Part shown: piece by piece, positions 1 to 11,073 of the stretch
Position numbering within the stretch: the first letter of the stretch is position 1
Layout: the number at the start of each line of letters is the position of its first letter
Made by a program: the position numbers and the translations under genes
Source: Parapristionchus giblindavisi
Lineage: Eukaryota; Nematoda; Chromadorea; Rhabditida; Diplogasteridae
DNA length: 64,000 nucleotides
Assembly: GCA_943737045.1 (NCBI GenBank)
Contig: CALSFV010000390.1
Location: 174,645-238,644 of the forward strand
Reading direction: 5' to 3'
The notes under the pieces: generated by a model
What the model was told of the DNA's origin: nothing
The model's database searches: none
Seen by the model: the letters and a program-made list of their open reading frames with translations, nothing else

Positions 1-323
1 GCTATTTGATCATTTAACCTAGCAAATATAACAATTTAATATTTACGATGAAAAAAGATTTAAAATACGACTTCGTGCTCTGGCTACGATAGGAAATGCG
101 GTTCAGACGCTTGAAATAAGACTTCATTAACTTTATTAATATTAATTTAAGTATTATCATATAAAACAACAACAACAAAAACAACAACAAGAACACCAAT
201 GAATATTAAACACAACGGACAGAATTGATAATAAATCAATCGATATTGATTACAGTAGGCTCCTGTCCATTCAACGATATTAACATAAATCATTACATCA
301 GATTACGGTAGAAGATAGTTGGG
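1..323. other. Spacer between tandem gene copies (3' end of one copy, start region of the next)
   Basis: Non-coding in my reading. It lies between the last exon of the copy I remnant (stop at 324-326) and the left edge. The sequence is nearly the same as 10381-10680, which separates the orphan 3' exons from the start codon of copy II at 10376-10378. By that alignment another copy should begin about three bases to the left of base 1. It includes an AAC-rich tract near 165-195. I see no gene here. Confidence 0.6.
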
Positions 324-657
324 TCAGTTACTAATTGACTGAAATGGAATACCTATGATTTAAAAAATCGATAAATGAAAATCGAAAATCAAGTATTAAC
401 CTTAAACATCTGCTTCCTTCTTGAGCGTGACGATTCAACATTTCTAAAAAATTTAATCAACTATACATTTTATAAGTGAATATATTATTTAGACAACTTA
501 CACATCATCATTACAGTCAATAACCAGGGAAGAAGCTTCTCTCGATTTGGAAATCTGGAAAGAATTTTTTATAATTTTTTTTCACTTGTGTTTATGATGT
601 CGAAGGCATCAGATAAGTTATATAGCCTCAACTTGACTTGCTTGGCCGAGTCCCTAA

Positions 658-1356
658 GAGGCCGTTTGCGTAAGAGTCGGGCAAATCTGGGGGAGGGTTG
701 GCACAGGCCAAAAATTTTTATATCCTCAAAACTTGTATATAGGGATTATCGACCCCTTTGACGAAGATGGACATAGTTATTTTGGCTCCAGTGCTCCCGC
801 AACACAATCACGTGGAGTTGCCTGCGTCTCTCAATTCTGTAAGCCCTCTCACCACTCTCTCTTTTCGCCGCGCTCTCTCGAGAGTGCGAGAGAGTGCGCG
901 GAATTGAGCGACTCCTCTTGTTTACCTCTTTCGCATATCACTATATCGAGGCAATATTAGCGTGGCAATGGAGATATGGGCTTATAATAAATTGTTGGAA
1001 TCCTCTCGTCACGCCGGTTCGAACTGTCATACTCACTAGGGCCGCATCCTTCTCCTTCAAAAGTTGCATTTTTTCGAACTTTTGGAAATTTTTTTAAACA
1101 AATGAAGTAGACAGCCATCGCCATCGAATTCTGTCCCAGGAGCCCAATTTTCATCCTTCTAGCTCAACTATGAACCGAAAACGGTTTGAAAACGTAATTT
1201 TACCGTAACCGGGCCCACGCGTTGCGGGACCACTGGAGCCAAAATAACTATGCACATCTTCATCAGAGGGGTCGATAACCCCTATACACAAGTTTCGAGG
1301 GTATACAAATTGTTGGCCTGTGCCAAGCCTTGTTCGACTCTTACGCAAACGGCCTC
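658..1356. mobile_element. Foldback/MITE element (about 0.7 kb) with 4-bp CTAA flanks
   Basis: The ends are long inverted repeats: GAGGCCGTTTGCGTAAGAGT at the left and its reverse complement at 1337-1356. The similarity continues inward through the region that reads GGCCTGTGCC. CTAA lies at both sides (654-657 and 1357-1360), consistent with a 4-bp target duplication, or with TAA plus one base. A copy sits at the same relative place in copy III (16870-17512), so the insertion is older than the duplication. The interior holds GAGAG/CTCTC-rich hairpins near 870-900 and no convincing ORF. Confidence 0.7.
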
Positions 1357-1501
1357 CTAACAATAAGTAATGATGAAAATAATGATAAAGTAATGATGAA
1401 GTATGTTTCATACCTCTACAGGGACAATAGAGGAAACACGGGATCCTTCATCCTTGACCAATGATTCATCCTGTAAAGAATGTCCTGTATCATACTTTCA
1501 T

Positions 1502-1818
1502 GCATCGTTACATTTGCCTGACGCGCCTACGCCGTCACCTAAAAAAACGTTACATTTGGCTTACGAGCGCGTCGGCGTCAATTCTGGAGTGCGTTGGGCC
1601 CCAAGTGGAAAACCCTGAATGACAATGGGGATACGGTAAGAAGCTACCGTACCATCGATCAATAATGATTGAATACCGTAACCTTCTACAGTAATCTCAA
1701 GGACCATCAGGGTTTTCCACTTGAACACACTCCAAAATTGATGCCGACGAGCGCGAAAGCCAAATGTAAACGTTTTTTTACGTGACGGCGTAGGCGCATC
1801 AGGGAAATGTAACGATGC
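1502..1818. mobile_element. MITE with 37-bp terminal inverted repeats
   Basis: Starts GCATCGTTACATTTGCCTGA and ends with the inverted version (AATGTAACGATGC at 1806-1818). The arms match over most of their length, including a shared GTGACGGCGTAGGCGC block. It lies in the intron between the exon carrying the second C2CH motif and exon 1414-1470. The same element is at 17658-17973 in copy III, but not in the matching intron of copy II. I found no clear target duplication. Confidence 0.65.
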
Positions 1819-3246
1819 AACAGTTTCCATATTTTGATAGACAACGATTTTAAGAACAAAAATTCGTTTTTCGTACACGTTTGATACGTACATAAACGAT
1901 GTACTCTCGAATTTTCCTTTTCTTCAAGCGTTTATCAGTCAAAATTATTTCATACGCTAATCTTTCATGTATTCATCGCATTTATCATAGACATCCAAAG
2001 TACGAAGGGATAGATTACCTCATCATCCTTGACATGGGCGCGGCAATAGACAACGGAAAGGGCGTACTTGCCGAGTAAGCGCATTCGCCCCGTCAACGCG
2101 TCCAAATCTGTAGCGTTGAGCGTACGCCGGAGACGCTTAAGCGCGTACGCACTCATACCTGCCTGAAAGTATTTCATCGATTATCGATTTATTTTTAGGC
2201 AAAAACAAACCACTCGCTGCCCTTCCACTTTCTTAAGACAAACGATGCACTGCAGTTTACGATAGAAGATTGACTGACGAATATCGCGTAAACTTGGCGA
2301 TCGACCACAGGATCGTGTGCACACGAACGCATGTAAATCCCAACGACCAAGTTGGAGAGCTGTATGCACCTACAAGTCCAATTTTCCTTACGCGAATTTC
2401 CTACCGTAACCCCCTAACAGATCAAGGCATATTCCCCTTGGGAATCAAAATCATCTTCCCCCCTAGCCACTCCAACGGAAAATGAAAATTGCATACTGCT
2501 CTAATCCATGCTGGTTCAGCAATACCGAAGTAGATTCCACGCTTCAGCACTTGTTGGTCGTCGTGATCAGTAGGAAACTAGAAAAGAACATGATAAATCG
2601 TTGGACACTCTGACCACACTCTCACGCAGTCATACTACGAGGTCAGAGCGGAGCTATCATAAAAAAGAGAATATGACATAACGTAGATAGAATACCTATT
2701 ATATTTATTCCTCGTAACATCAATAATACTTACCTTAATCACTGTCCTCGAAAGAGTGCCGCAAAACAGACAAATTTCTCTAAAACTATCGTAAATTACA
2801 ACCTCAATATAGAATATTTACACTTATTTTCTAAAACTCACTTTCCTTTAAAGCTGATATCCTTATTCGTGGACTTCATTGTTGTAAAGAATTTCAGAAT
2901 ATTTTCTTCATTCCGCTGTTCTTCCAAAAGTTTTTTCTTATGATCGATAAACTTCGCCATGATGGGATCGTCTCGATTATCCGTCTTCCAAGAGTATTCT
3001 GGTCGATAATTCTTCGGAATTGCCAGCTTTTCTTGATAGTCCCGAAGTCGCCTCTCGGCCTGTAACTGTCGTTGGAACGTTGGCGTAATACTGATATTTG
3101 ATCCATCGATTGAGTTTAATGGAGAAGGGACCTGAAATGTACTTGTACCATAACATCAATTATAGCTAGTGTAAACTGAAATCAAATATTTCTACCGTAA
3201 CCTACAATTAAACCCAGGTAAATATAGTAGCAATCAAACAGTATCA

Positions 3247-3261
3247 CCCCCCCCCCCCCCC
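3247..3261. repeat. Poly-C run in the intron after the GLSIDYDE exon
   Basis: A run of about 15 C on the plus strand. The same intron has about 6 C in copy II (near 9335) and about 16 C in copy III (near 20666), so this is a length-variable mononucleotide tract that differs between copies. Confidence 0.7.
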
Positions 3262-3398
3262 TGATCACTACTAACCTCCGAATTGCAATCAATCGATATC
3301 TGACTATCATTCATTTCATCATAATCGATCGATAAACCCTACAATAAGATACAAGTAAACATCTGATATACGGTATCTTCTGAATCGATACCTTATAG

Positions 3399-3517
3399 CA
3401 TAGGTCGAAAAGTATGTTACAAAGTACCAAGCTTGACCGGATTTTGAGCCAAATTTTCAGAAAATCGAAAAACATGACCGGATTTTGAAAACTGATAACC
3501 TAGCTATTCGAACAATG
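3399..3517. mobile_element. 119-bp hAT-like MITE with 8-bp target duplication, inside an exon
   Basis: Begins CATAGGTCGAAAAG and ends CTATTCGAACAATG (imperfect inverted ends). It is flanked by CCTTATAG at 3391-3398 and 3518-3525, an 8-bp duplication as expected for hAT-type transposition. Copies II and III lack it at the same point, so the empty site is visible. It sits at the 3' end of an acidic exon of copy I and introduces an in-frame stop. Confidence 0.75.
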
Positions 3518-3765
3518 CCTTATAGAATGGTTCTTCTGCATAAACCTCATCATGTTCCCTAAATATTACCGTATCACTCTCATCTTTCACCTCGACACCA
3601 TACTGTAATTGTGGCTCAGTGGGTACGGTATCCTGAAAAGAAAATATGTAATTTAATGGCTACACTAATCCGACAATCACCTCTTCGATGTATAAATTTT
3701 TTTGGTCCCATGTAAAATTAGCCATTATATCGTTCGGATGCCCCCCTGTACAATCGAGCTCCAGG

Positions 3766-3968
3766 CATAGGTCGAATAGCTAGGATATCGGTTATCAAAA
3801 TCCGGTCAGGTTTTTCTTTTTTTGGCAAATTTGCCTCAAAATCCGGTCAGGTTTTTCGATTTTCGTGCAATTTTGGCTCAAAATCCGGTCAGGTTTTTCG
3901 ATTTTCGTGCAATTTTGGCTCAAAATCCGGTCAGGCTTGGTACTTTGTAACATACTTTTCGACCTATC
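3766..3968. mobile_element. 203-bp hAT-like MITE carrying a 42-bp tandem repeat
   Basis: The terminal repeats are related to the element at 3399-3517 (CATAGGTCGAA at the left, TTCGACCTAT at the right). GCTCCAGG occurs on both sides (3758-3765 and 3969-3976), an 8-bp target duplication. The interior holds four copies of a 41-42-bp unit containing ATCCGGTCAGGTTTTTC, starting near 3797, 3838, 3880 and 3922. Confidence 0.75.
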
Positions 3969-3976
3969 GCTCCAGG

Positions 3977-4196
3977 TACCCCTTCCATGTAAGGGTCTTG
4001 CCAACCTATCTTAGATCACGTTTGATCTTTACTTACATTAGTCTATATATGAAGACCTGGACTCCCAGCAATTCATACCACACAACTTCCCCATTCACTT
4101 ATTTATTCAATCCTCGTATCAAATATTGACACATCTTTGGTTGTATGATAAATTAAATTTTAAAAAAATTAAATTAAATTAAATAACGTTTCATAC
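3977..4196. other. Junction between copy I and copy II
   Basis: AT-rich sequence with no match to the other family copies that I can see and no convincing exon. The family's terminal exons, which should follow exon 4197-4253 of copy II, are missing here. Confidence 0.4.
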
Positions 4197-7100
4197 CTCC
4201 ACCGGGACAGTAGAGTGACCAAGGGACCCTTCATCGTTGACCAATGATTCATCCTGTAAAGCATATCAAGCTTTTAATTTTCATATTTTGATGGACCCGA
4301 TTTTAAGAACAAAAATTCGTTTTTCATACATGTTTGTCATACGTACATAAATAAATAAATAAGTACACTAACGCTGTGCTCTCGATTTTTCTTTTTCTTC
4401 AAGCGCTTACTTGGGAATGGTGTGAAGAACACTGTGAACTCACATTTCCCGATTTTCACGAAAGTTGCACGGTTTACTAAATCGACTACGCTGATTCCAA
4501 ATCTGCCTTAAAAACCTGCGCAATGTTTTTCTGAAGCGAGTTATAGCCCGGCAAAAAGCGATTTTTTAAACTTTTCAAGCCGTTGTTCAGCTGATTTCCT
4601 TACGCGATATGAATTTTATTGCTCTTCTCTTCTCTTATATTCTCGTTCAAATCCTAACTGTACAGCATATCAAGCTTTCAATTTCCATATTTTGATGGAC
4701 CCGATTTTAAGAACAAAAATTCGTTTTTCATACATGTTTGTCATACGTACATAAATAAATAAATAAGTACACTAACGCTGTACCCTCGATTTTTCCTTTT
4801 CTTCAAGTGCTTAGCATGCAAAATTTTTCTTACGCTAATCTTTCATGAATTCATCGCGCCTGTTGCTTATATTATAGACGTCAGTATCACGAAAGGATAT
4901 ATTACCTCATCATTTGTGATATGAGCGATGCAATAGACAGCGTCAGTGGCGTACGCACCGAGTAAGCGCAACCGCCCCGTCAACGCGTCCAAATCTGTAG
5001 CGTTGAGCGTACGTCGGAGACGCTGAAGCACGTACGCACTTATATCTGCCTGAAGGTATTTCATCCATTATCGATTTATTTTTAGGCAACAACAAACCAC
5101 TGGTTGTCCTTCCACTTTCTGCAGACAAACGATGCACTGCAGTTTACGATAGAAGACCAACCCACGCTTATCGAATAATCTCAGTGATCGACCACAGGGT
5201 TGTACACAAACAAACGCTGGTAAACCTTTACGCTCAAGCTTGAACGTTTCCCGGACCTACAAATCCAATTTTTCTTAAGTGAATTTACTACAGTAGCCCC
5301 ATAACAGATCCAGGTATTCCCCTTGGGAATCAAAATAATCGTTAATCGTTTGAATGCTACAAAATGAAAATTGCATACTGCTCTATTCCATGTTGGTTCT
5401 GGAATAGTGAAGTAGATTCCATGCTTCAGCACTTCTTGGTCGTCGTGGTCAGTAGGAAACTATAAGAGAGACTATCTGACTCAGTGAACATATTTTGCTT
5501 ATGGCTTGGCACTTGGCCAAAAAGTGATATGAACCGATCTCTCCTAAATTGTGCACAGCTGAAGTATGGGGTGGCATGAGCTCGTAGACGGAGTTAGGGT
5601 TCGTCATATCTGCACCTTCACTAAATAACGTAAGTTCGATAAAGGGACATCAAAATTTCAAAGCTTACGGATTCTTGCGTTATGTATATATAACGATGGG
5701 CAATAATAAGTAGATAAATTCAACCAAGTGCCATCCCAATCCAAAATCGTGAGACCCAGAATTTTTTTTAAAAATATTGAAAAAGTTTTTGTATCATTTT
5801 TCCTACAATTGCCTATCGGTGAGGGTCATTTTTTATTCCTTCAATTTGATCAGTATATATTAGTGTAACTACTGTATGAAAATGAACTAAAACGCAATCG
5901 TGAAAAGTTACCTTATTTCCGAAAAACCACGAATAATTCGCCTTTTTATCGCGAACTGATTGAATAAACATATGCCGGTTACGGTTATGCGAATTCGGAA
6001 ATACAAAATTCATATTTTTTTTCGAAAAAATACTGTCTTATTACACCTCATATCACGGGTCTCCTGTAAAAGTGTATCAAAATTGACCCCTTTTGCTACT
6101 AGGAAAAAATTTTTCTCTCGGATTTCGATGAAAGTCGATTGGTGGATGTAGTTGGGGGTCATAAGAAGGAATATCGACTTGATTTGGCCAAACTCGCAGA
6201 TTATCGATTTTTTGTGATCTACCACGGAAATTGCCATAACTCGGTTTATTTTCATCGTACAGAGACCGGAAAGGTGTCATTCGAATCGTATTAGTATGAT
6301 CTCCAAAACGTTTTTCGGAACACAATGGCGGAAAACCCGTCTTCAATGTGTTTCAACCAAAAAACTGATTTTTTGACTACAAAAGTGAGTGTTTCTCGAC
6401 AATTTCTCAGAAACACAATGAATTTTATTGCACCAATGGACTCGCCGTACCAGATATAGGGTACGTATGTAGTTTATTTCACTTTTCTCTGGCTTCCCGA
6501 TATCGAAATACTAAGTACTCCAGGACTTGGTCATTTTTCTGAGAAAAATGGCTTTTTCGACCATAAATCGCTTCAAAATGGTCCTAGAAACTATTTCAAA
6601 AAAGGAAAATGAAGCTCTCAACGAGCACAACAAAATATATTTTTATGATTATCACGCTAGAGATGATCATTCCCGAGCTATAAAACGATTTACTCATTTG
6701 ACGGAAGAATCATTCCGAATTTCTGCGATTTTGATTCCGTTGTAATTTTTTCTCGTGTGTTTTAGTAGATTTTCTATGCATTTTATTATGAATGCCTGTC
6801 TCTCAAAGTCCCCCGAGCCTGAAACAGCCGTTATCAATCCCATCTCTATTTTGCGTCAGAGAGCGATTTTTTGCGCCCTTTTCTTTTTTTCCCTTTTCTT
6901 TTCTTCTTCCCTTTTTCCCCTTTTTCAGAGAATGGACAACGGCCAGATTAAGAACCTCATTCGGACTCTTCTGGCAAAGAAGAAGCAAGAAGAAGAGAAG
7001 GCAGTGGCGTCGGGCAGAACCTCAAGAGATGTGGCGCTTATCAAGGACTTCATCAATGAGTGGGAAAACGAGTCAGATGAGGATGGAGGATTCATCGAGG

Positions 7101-10100
7101 ATGAAGTGGCAGTACACGAGGATGATCGGATTATCACCCCTGACGAGGTCTACGATGTGATGCACAACGAGAAGAACGATCTGTTCACGAATGATGCCCC
7201 TGACATATCTAGTGAACTCGTATTCGATCAGTAAATGAAACCGCTGTTGAATTCTCAATTTCTATTCTATGTAAATTTTTTTATGTTGTGTGAAAGTAAT
7301 CTAGCTCATGCTATTTTTGATAAAATTATGCTACTAAAATATCGAATGTGTACAAAGATAACAGAAATTCGGAATGATTCTTCCTTCAAATGAGTAAATC
7401 GTTTTATAGCTCGGGAATGATCATCTCTAGCGTGATAATTATAAAAATATATTTTGTTGTGCTCGTTGAGAGCTTCATTTTCTTTTTTTGAAATAGTTTC
7501 TAGGACCATTTTGAAGCGATTTATGGTCGAAAAAGCCATTTTTCTCAGAAAAATGACTAAGTCCTGGAGTACTTAGTATTTCGATATCGGGAAGCCAGAG
7601 AAAAGTGAAATAAACTACATACGTACCCTATATCTGGTACGGCGAGTCCATTGGTGCAATAAAATTCATTGTGTTTCTGAGAAATTGTCGAGAAACACTC
7701 ACTTTTGTAGTTAAAAAATCAGTTTTTTGGTTGAAACACATTGAAGACGGGTTTTCCGCCATTGTGTTCCGAAAAACTTTTTGGCGAGCATACTAGTACG
7801 ATTCGAATGACACCTTTTCGGTCTCTGTACGATGAAAATGAACCGCGTTATTGCAGTTTTCGTGGTAGATCACAAAAAATCGATAATCTGCGAGTTTGGC
7901 CAAATCAAGTCGATATTCCTTCTTATCACCCCCAACTACATCCACCAATCGACTTTCATCGAAATCCGAGAGAAAAATTTTTTCCTAGTAGCAGGCGTTC
8001 ATACACTTTTACCGGAGATCCGTGATATATTCATCTAACAAGCAAATGATAAAAGAAAACAACAGTGTAATACCGAAAATCGAATGCTAAATAATAGTGA
8101 TTGCTGAATTTTGAATTGCTGCAGTAGGGCGCACGATAATTAATTTCAGTTCGCGATAAAAAGGCGAATTAGTCGTGGTTTTTTCGGAAATAAGGCAACA
8201 TTTAACGATTGTGTTTTAGTTCATTTTCATAAAGTAGTTACACTAATGAATACTCGTCAAATTGAAGGAATAAAAATGACCCTCACCGATAGGCAATTGT
8301 AGGAAAAATGAAACAAAAACTTTTTCAATATTTTTAAAAAAATTTCTGGGTCTCACGGTTTTGGATTGGGATGACACTTGGTGGAATTTATCTACTTATT
8401 ATTGCCAATCGTTGTATATACATATCGCACGAATTCGTAAACTTTGAAATTTTGATTCCATGTTAACGAATTATTTAGCGAAGGTGCAGATATGACGAAC
8501 CCTAACTCCGTCTGCGATCTCATGCCACCCCATACTACAGCTGTGCACAATTTGGGCGAGATCAGTTCATATCACTTTTTGGCCAAGTGCCAAGGGAATG
8601 TCACTTGAGCCAGATAGTCTCTCATAAAGCAACTTAATAAATCGCTCCCGCAGGCATAATAAAAGAAAATCTACAAAGTACAGGGTCGTTATCATTAAAA
8701 AGGGGAATGTGATATAACCTAATCAGTATACAGAAAACTTGCTGCAGTCTATCATATTTATCAATAATACGTACCGTAATCACTCTCTTCGAACGGAAGC
8801 GGCAAAACAGACAAATTTCTCTAAAAATATATATATATATATAATTCGCAAAGCACAAAATCTATAACACAACAGAGTATTTACACAAACTCACGTTTCT
8901 TTAACGCTCAACCTTATCGTCTTCCTCTTCGGGGACCTCGTTGTTGTAAGGCATTCCATCACAATCTTTTCTTCTTCCTCCCACTCCTTCTTCAGTCCTT
9001 CCAAATGTTTCTTCTTATGATCGATACAATTCGTGGATATCATGGTGGACTCTTCTCGGTTAACATTCCAAAAGAATTTTGGTCGATTATTCTTCGGAAT
9101 TGCCAGACGCTCGCGAAGGTCCCGAAGCTGCTTATCGGCATCCAACTTTCGTTGGAACGTTGTTGTAATACTGATCTTTGATCCATCGATTGAGTTTAAT
9201 GGAGAAGCGACCTGAAGTGTACTTGTACCATAACATCAATTATAGCTAGTGTAAACAGTAAACTGAAATCAAATATTTCTACCGTAACCTACAATTAAAC
9301 CCAGGTAAATATAGTAGCAATCAAACAGTATCACCCCCCTGATCACTACTAACCTCCGAATTGCAATCAATCGATATCTGACTATCATTCATTTCATCAT
9401 AATCGATCGATAAACCCTACAATAAGATACAAGTAAACATCTGATATACGGTATCTTCTGAATCGATACCTTATCGATCGGTTCTTCTACATCAACCTTA
9501 ACATCTTCTCTAAATATTACCGTATCACTCTCATCGTTCACCTCTACATCATACTGTAATGGTGGCTCAGCGGGTACGGTATCCTGCAAAAAAGGTACAA
9601 TTCAGAGTAAACACATAATATCTCCTGTACCGTTTCGATTCGTTTTTCTGCATCCGCATGTCCATCTTCTCTAATCATTACCGTATCATCCATGCCTAGC
9701 TCATCTTTCGCTTCGATATTATACTGTAATTGTGGCTCAGCGGGTACGGTATCCTGAACAGAAGTATGTAATTTAATGGCCACACTAATCCGACAATCAC
9801 CTCATCGATGTATTCTTGTTTGACTTGGTCAAGCGAGATTGTCTGCGGTCTTAGCGCGAAAATTCGGACTACGGTAGAATGGAGAAAACGAACGGAGGTC
9901 AGTAGACCGTCCTGAATACCGTAATCTGGTGGCTGTACGAAAGATGTGCTTACCTGTTTCACATTTGAAAATAGTCTCGACTCGTATTTACAAAGCAACT
10001 GGAATACGATACTTATCAGTATATTATAATTAATAAATATAAACCTGGTCAGTTTCTTCAATAACATCTTTCGTATACACTGTTTCGCTCTCAGTGAATT

Positions 10101-10378
10101 CCTAACAAAAGAAAACAATATTAATTTAAACAATTCAACCTATGAATATAAAATAGCTATTACAAGAAAAAATCAATTACTATTCGACTCTTTTAATTTC
10201 ATATAAAAATCACGACCTTTCGAAATCCATCCGAATCATTCAATATTGTAGTCAACAAATTCAGACTAAAATTAAATATTGATTATCGATCGATGATTGT
10301 CTACGAAAGAAACCTGCCGACAAGACTATTTTCAGCGGTAGCTCCCGTATCACTTTCATCGAAATAATCAATATCCAT
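4197..10378 (-). CDS. Copy II: THAP-like C2CH protein (LIN-15A/LIN-56-like), 14 exons, open
   Basis: Exons (minus): 10314-10378 (ATG), 10217-10265, 10045-10101, 9954-9998, 9801-9911, 9631-9753, 9470-9583, 9354-9416, 8895-9211, 8775-8820, 5292-5459, 5098-5256, 4906-5049, 4197-4253. Phases agree at every junction and give 506 open codons. Order: acidic N-terminus; two related exons beginning DTVPAEP (a duplicated acidic module); a basic, charged helical block (roughly residues 209-313); then CLFC...CNFH (C-x2-C-x37-C-x2-H) and CIVC...CIAH (C-x2-C-x48-C-x2-H). THAP domains coordinate zinc with this spacing and bind DNA. LIN-15A and LIN-56, class A synMuv repressors in C. elegans, carry similar motifs, so a nuclear DNA- or chromatin-binding role is inferred. 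The intron 5460-8774 holds a 3.16-kb transposon. The usual terminal exons are not adjacent: reading through the last donor gives V-E-V-stop, or splicing may continue into the copy I remnant. The family assignment is from motif spacing only. Confidence 0.72.
4266..4815. repeat. Direct repeat of about 145 bp, spaced 405 bp
   Basis: 4266-4410 and 4671-4815 are nearly identical (shared ACATAAATAAATAAATAAGT and flanks) and enclose about 260 bp of unrelated sequence. All lie in the last intron of copy II. It looks like a local duplication, or an insertion that copied its flank. Confidence 0.6.
5466..8623. mobile_element. 3.16-kb foldback transposon with 4-bp target duplication and an internal ORF
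   Basis: The ends are perfect inverted repeats (GAGAGACTATCTG left, its complement at right), and the arms stay complementary for about 1.25 kb (roughly 5466-6722 against 7363-8623). ATAA lies on both sides (5462-5465 and 8624-8627). The matching intron of copy III reads ACTATAAAGTAAC without the element, which is the empty site. The unpaired centre (about 6723-7362) carries a 100-codon ORF at 6932-7234. No transposase was seen, so it is probably mobilised by a relative's enzyme. The superfamily is not determined. A shorter relative is at 19440-20638. Confidence 0.82.
6932..7234 (+). CDS. Acidic 100-residue protein in the centre of the foldback element (unrecognised)
   Basis: ATG at 6932 and TAA at 7232-7234. 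A CT-rich tract ending TTTTTCAG at 6921-6928 lies directly before it, looks like a splice or trans-splice acceptor, and fixes this start, although the frame is open upstream to 6755. The protein starts with a basic helix (MDNGQIKNLIRTLLAKKKQE), followed by a short Ser/Thr/Arg stretch and a long Asp/Glu-rich tail; no cysteines and no transmembrane segment. I do not recognise the family. It has the codon-like regularity of a real gene and sits exactly in the loop between the inverted arms. It could be cargo captured from the host, or an accessory protein of the element. If translated it would be strongly acidic and probably cytosolic or nuclear. Confidence 0.55.
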   Translation: MDNGQIKNLIRTLLAKKKQEEEKAVASGRTSRDVALIKDFINEWENESDEDGGFIEDEVAVHEDDRIITPDEVYDVMHNEKNDLFTNDAPDISSELVFDQ

Positions 10379-10680
10379 TTTGCTATTTGATCATTTAACC
10401 TAGCAAATATAACAATTTAATATTTACGATGAAAAAAGATTTAAAATACGACATCGTGCTCTGGCTACGATAAGGAACGCGGTTCAGACGCTTGAAAAAA
10501 GACTTCATTAACTTTATTATCATATAAAATAACAACAAAAAAACAACGACAGCAACAGTAACGAACATTATACAAAATGGTTTACTTGGGAAAAAATCAA
10601 TCGATATTGATTACAGTAGGCTCTTGTCCATTCAAAGATATTAACATCAATCATTCAGATTACGGTAGAAGATAATCGGG

Positions 10681-11073
10681 TCATTTACAAGTCGACTGAA
10701 ATGGAAAACCCATGATTATATAATAGGCTGGAAAAATCGATAATCAAGTATTGACCTTGAATATCTGCTTCCTTCTTGAGCGTGACGATTCAACATTTCT
10801 AAAAAAATATGTGTTCAATAATACATTTTATAAGCGAATATATTATTCAGACAACTTACACTTCATCATCACAGTCAATAACCAGAGGAGAAGCTTCTCT
10901 CGGCACTACGTCGAATGAGAACCGATGAATAATAACCGACTGGATGATAACCATTTGCATATTTTGTCTATTCATTAGCTCTTGTCTCTCATATGCAAAT
11001 GGTTATCATCCAGTCGGTTATTATTCATCGGTTCTCATTCGACATAGTGCCCTTCTCTCGATGGGGACATCAT
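10681..11073 (-). pseudogene. Orphan 3' exons of the C2CH gene family, split by a hairpin MITE
   Basis: Three exons match the terminal exons of copies I and III: 10860-11073, 10756-10798 and 10681-10695 (ending Ser-Thr-Cys-Lys-stop). The first is interrupted by the 150-bp palindrome at 10902-11051. Without the insert it would read on through VIDCDDEV. No gene body is attached: the next 5 kb upstream is repeat DNA. Copy III has its own version of the first two of these exons at 16450-16514 and 16353-16395, so roughly 0.4 kb appears on both sides of the 5-kb repeat block. Confidence 0.6.
10902..11051. mobile_element. 150-bp near-perfect palindromic MITE with 8-bp target duplication
   Basis: Two arms of about 57 bp are almost exact inverted copies (GGCACTACGTCGAATGAGAA at the left, its complement with one or two changes at the right) around a loop of about 35 bp. 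CTTCTCTC is present at 10894-10901 and 11052-11059. An 8-bp duplication suggests a hAT-type element (9 bp, as in Mutator-like elements, if the first G is counted as target). It interrupts the orphan family exon 10860-11073. Confidence 0.8.

Larger units (their letters stand above)
324..3632 (-). pseudogene. Copy I: 5'-truncated, broken copy of the THAP-like C2CH (LIN-15A/LIN-56-like) gene
   Basis: Minus-strand exons matching copies II and III: 3276-3338, 2842-3131, 2734-2779, 2405-2577, 2211-2369, 2019-2162, 1414-1470, 502-554, 401-443 and 324-338 (stop TGA), preceded by a damaged acidic exon ending at 3632. Exons for the first six family exons are absent; homology stops near 3690. Two lesions are visible. 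A 119-bp MITE (3399-3517) sits at the donor end of the acidic exon and brings in a stop. In exon 2405-2577 a small indel relative to copy II shifts the frame into TGA after the first C2CH motif. The zinc ligands are still readable (CLFC then CNFH; CIVC then CRAH). It holds the only complete set of terminal exons (502-554, 401-443, 324-338) directly linked to a gene body, so it could supply the 3' end of the copy II locus. Called a pseudogene by inference; expression is unknown. Confidence 0.6.
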
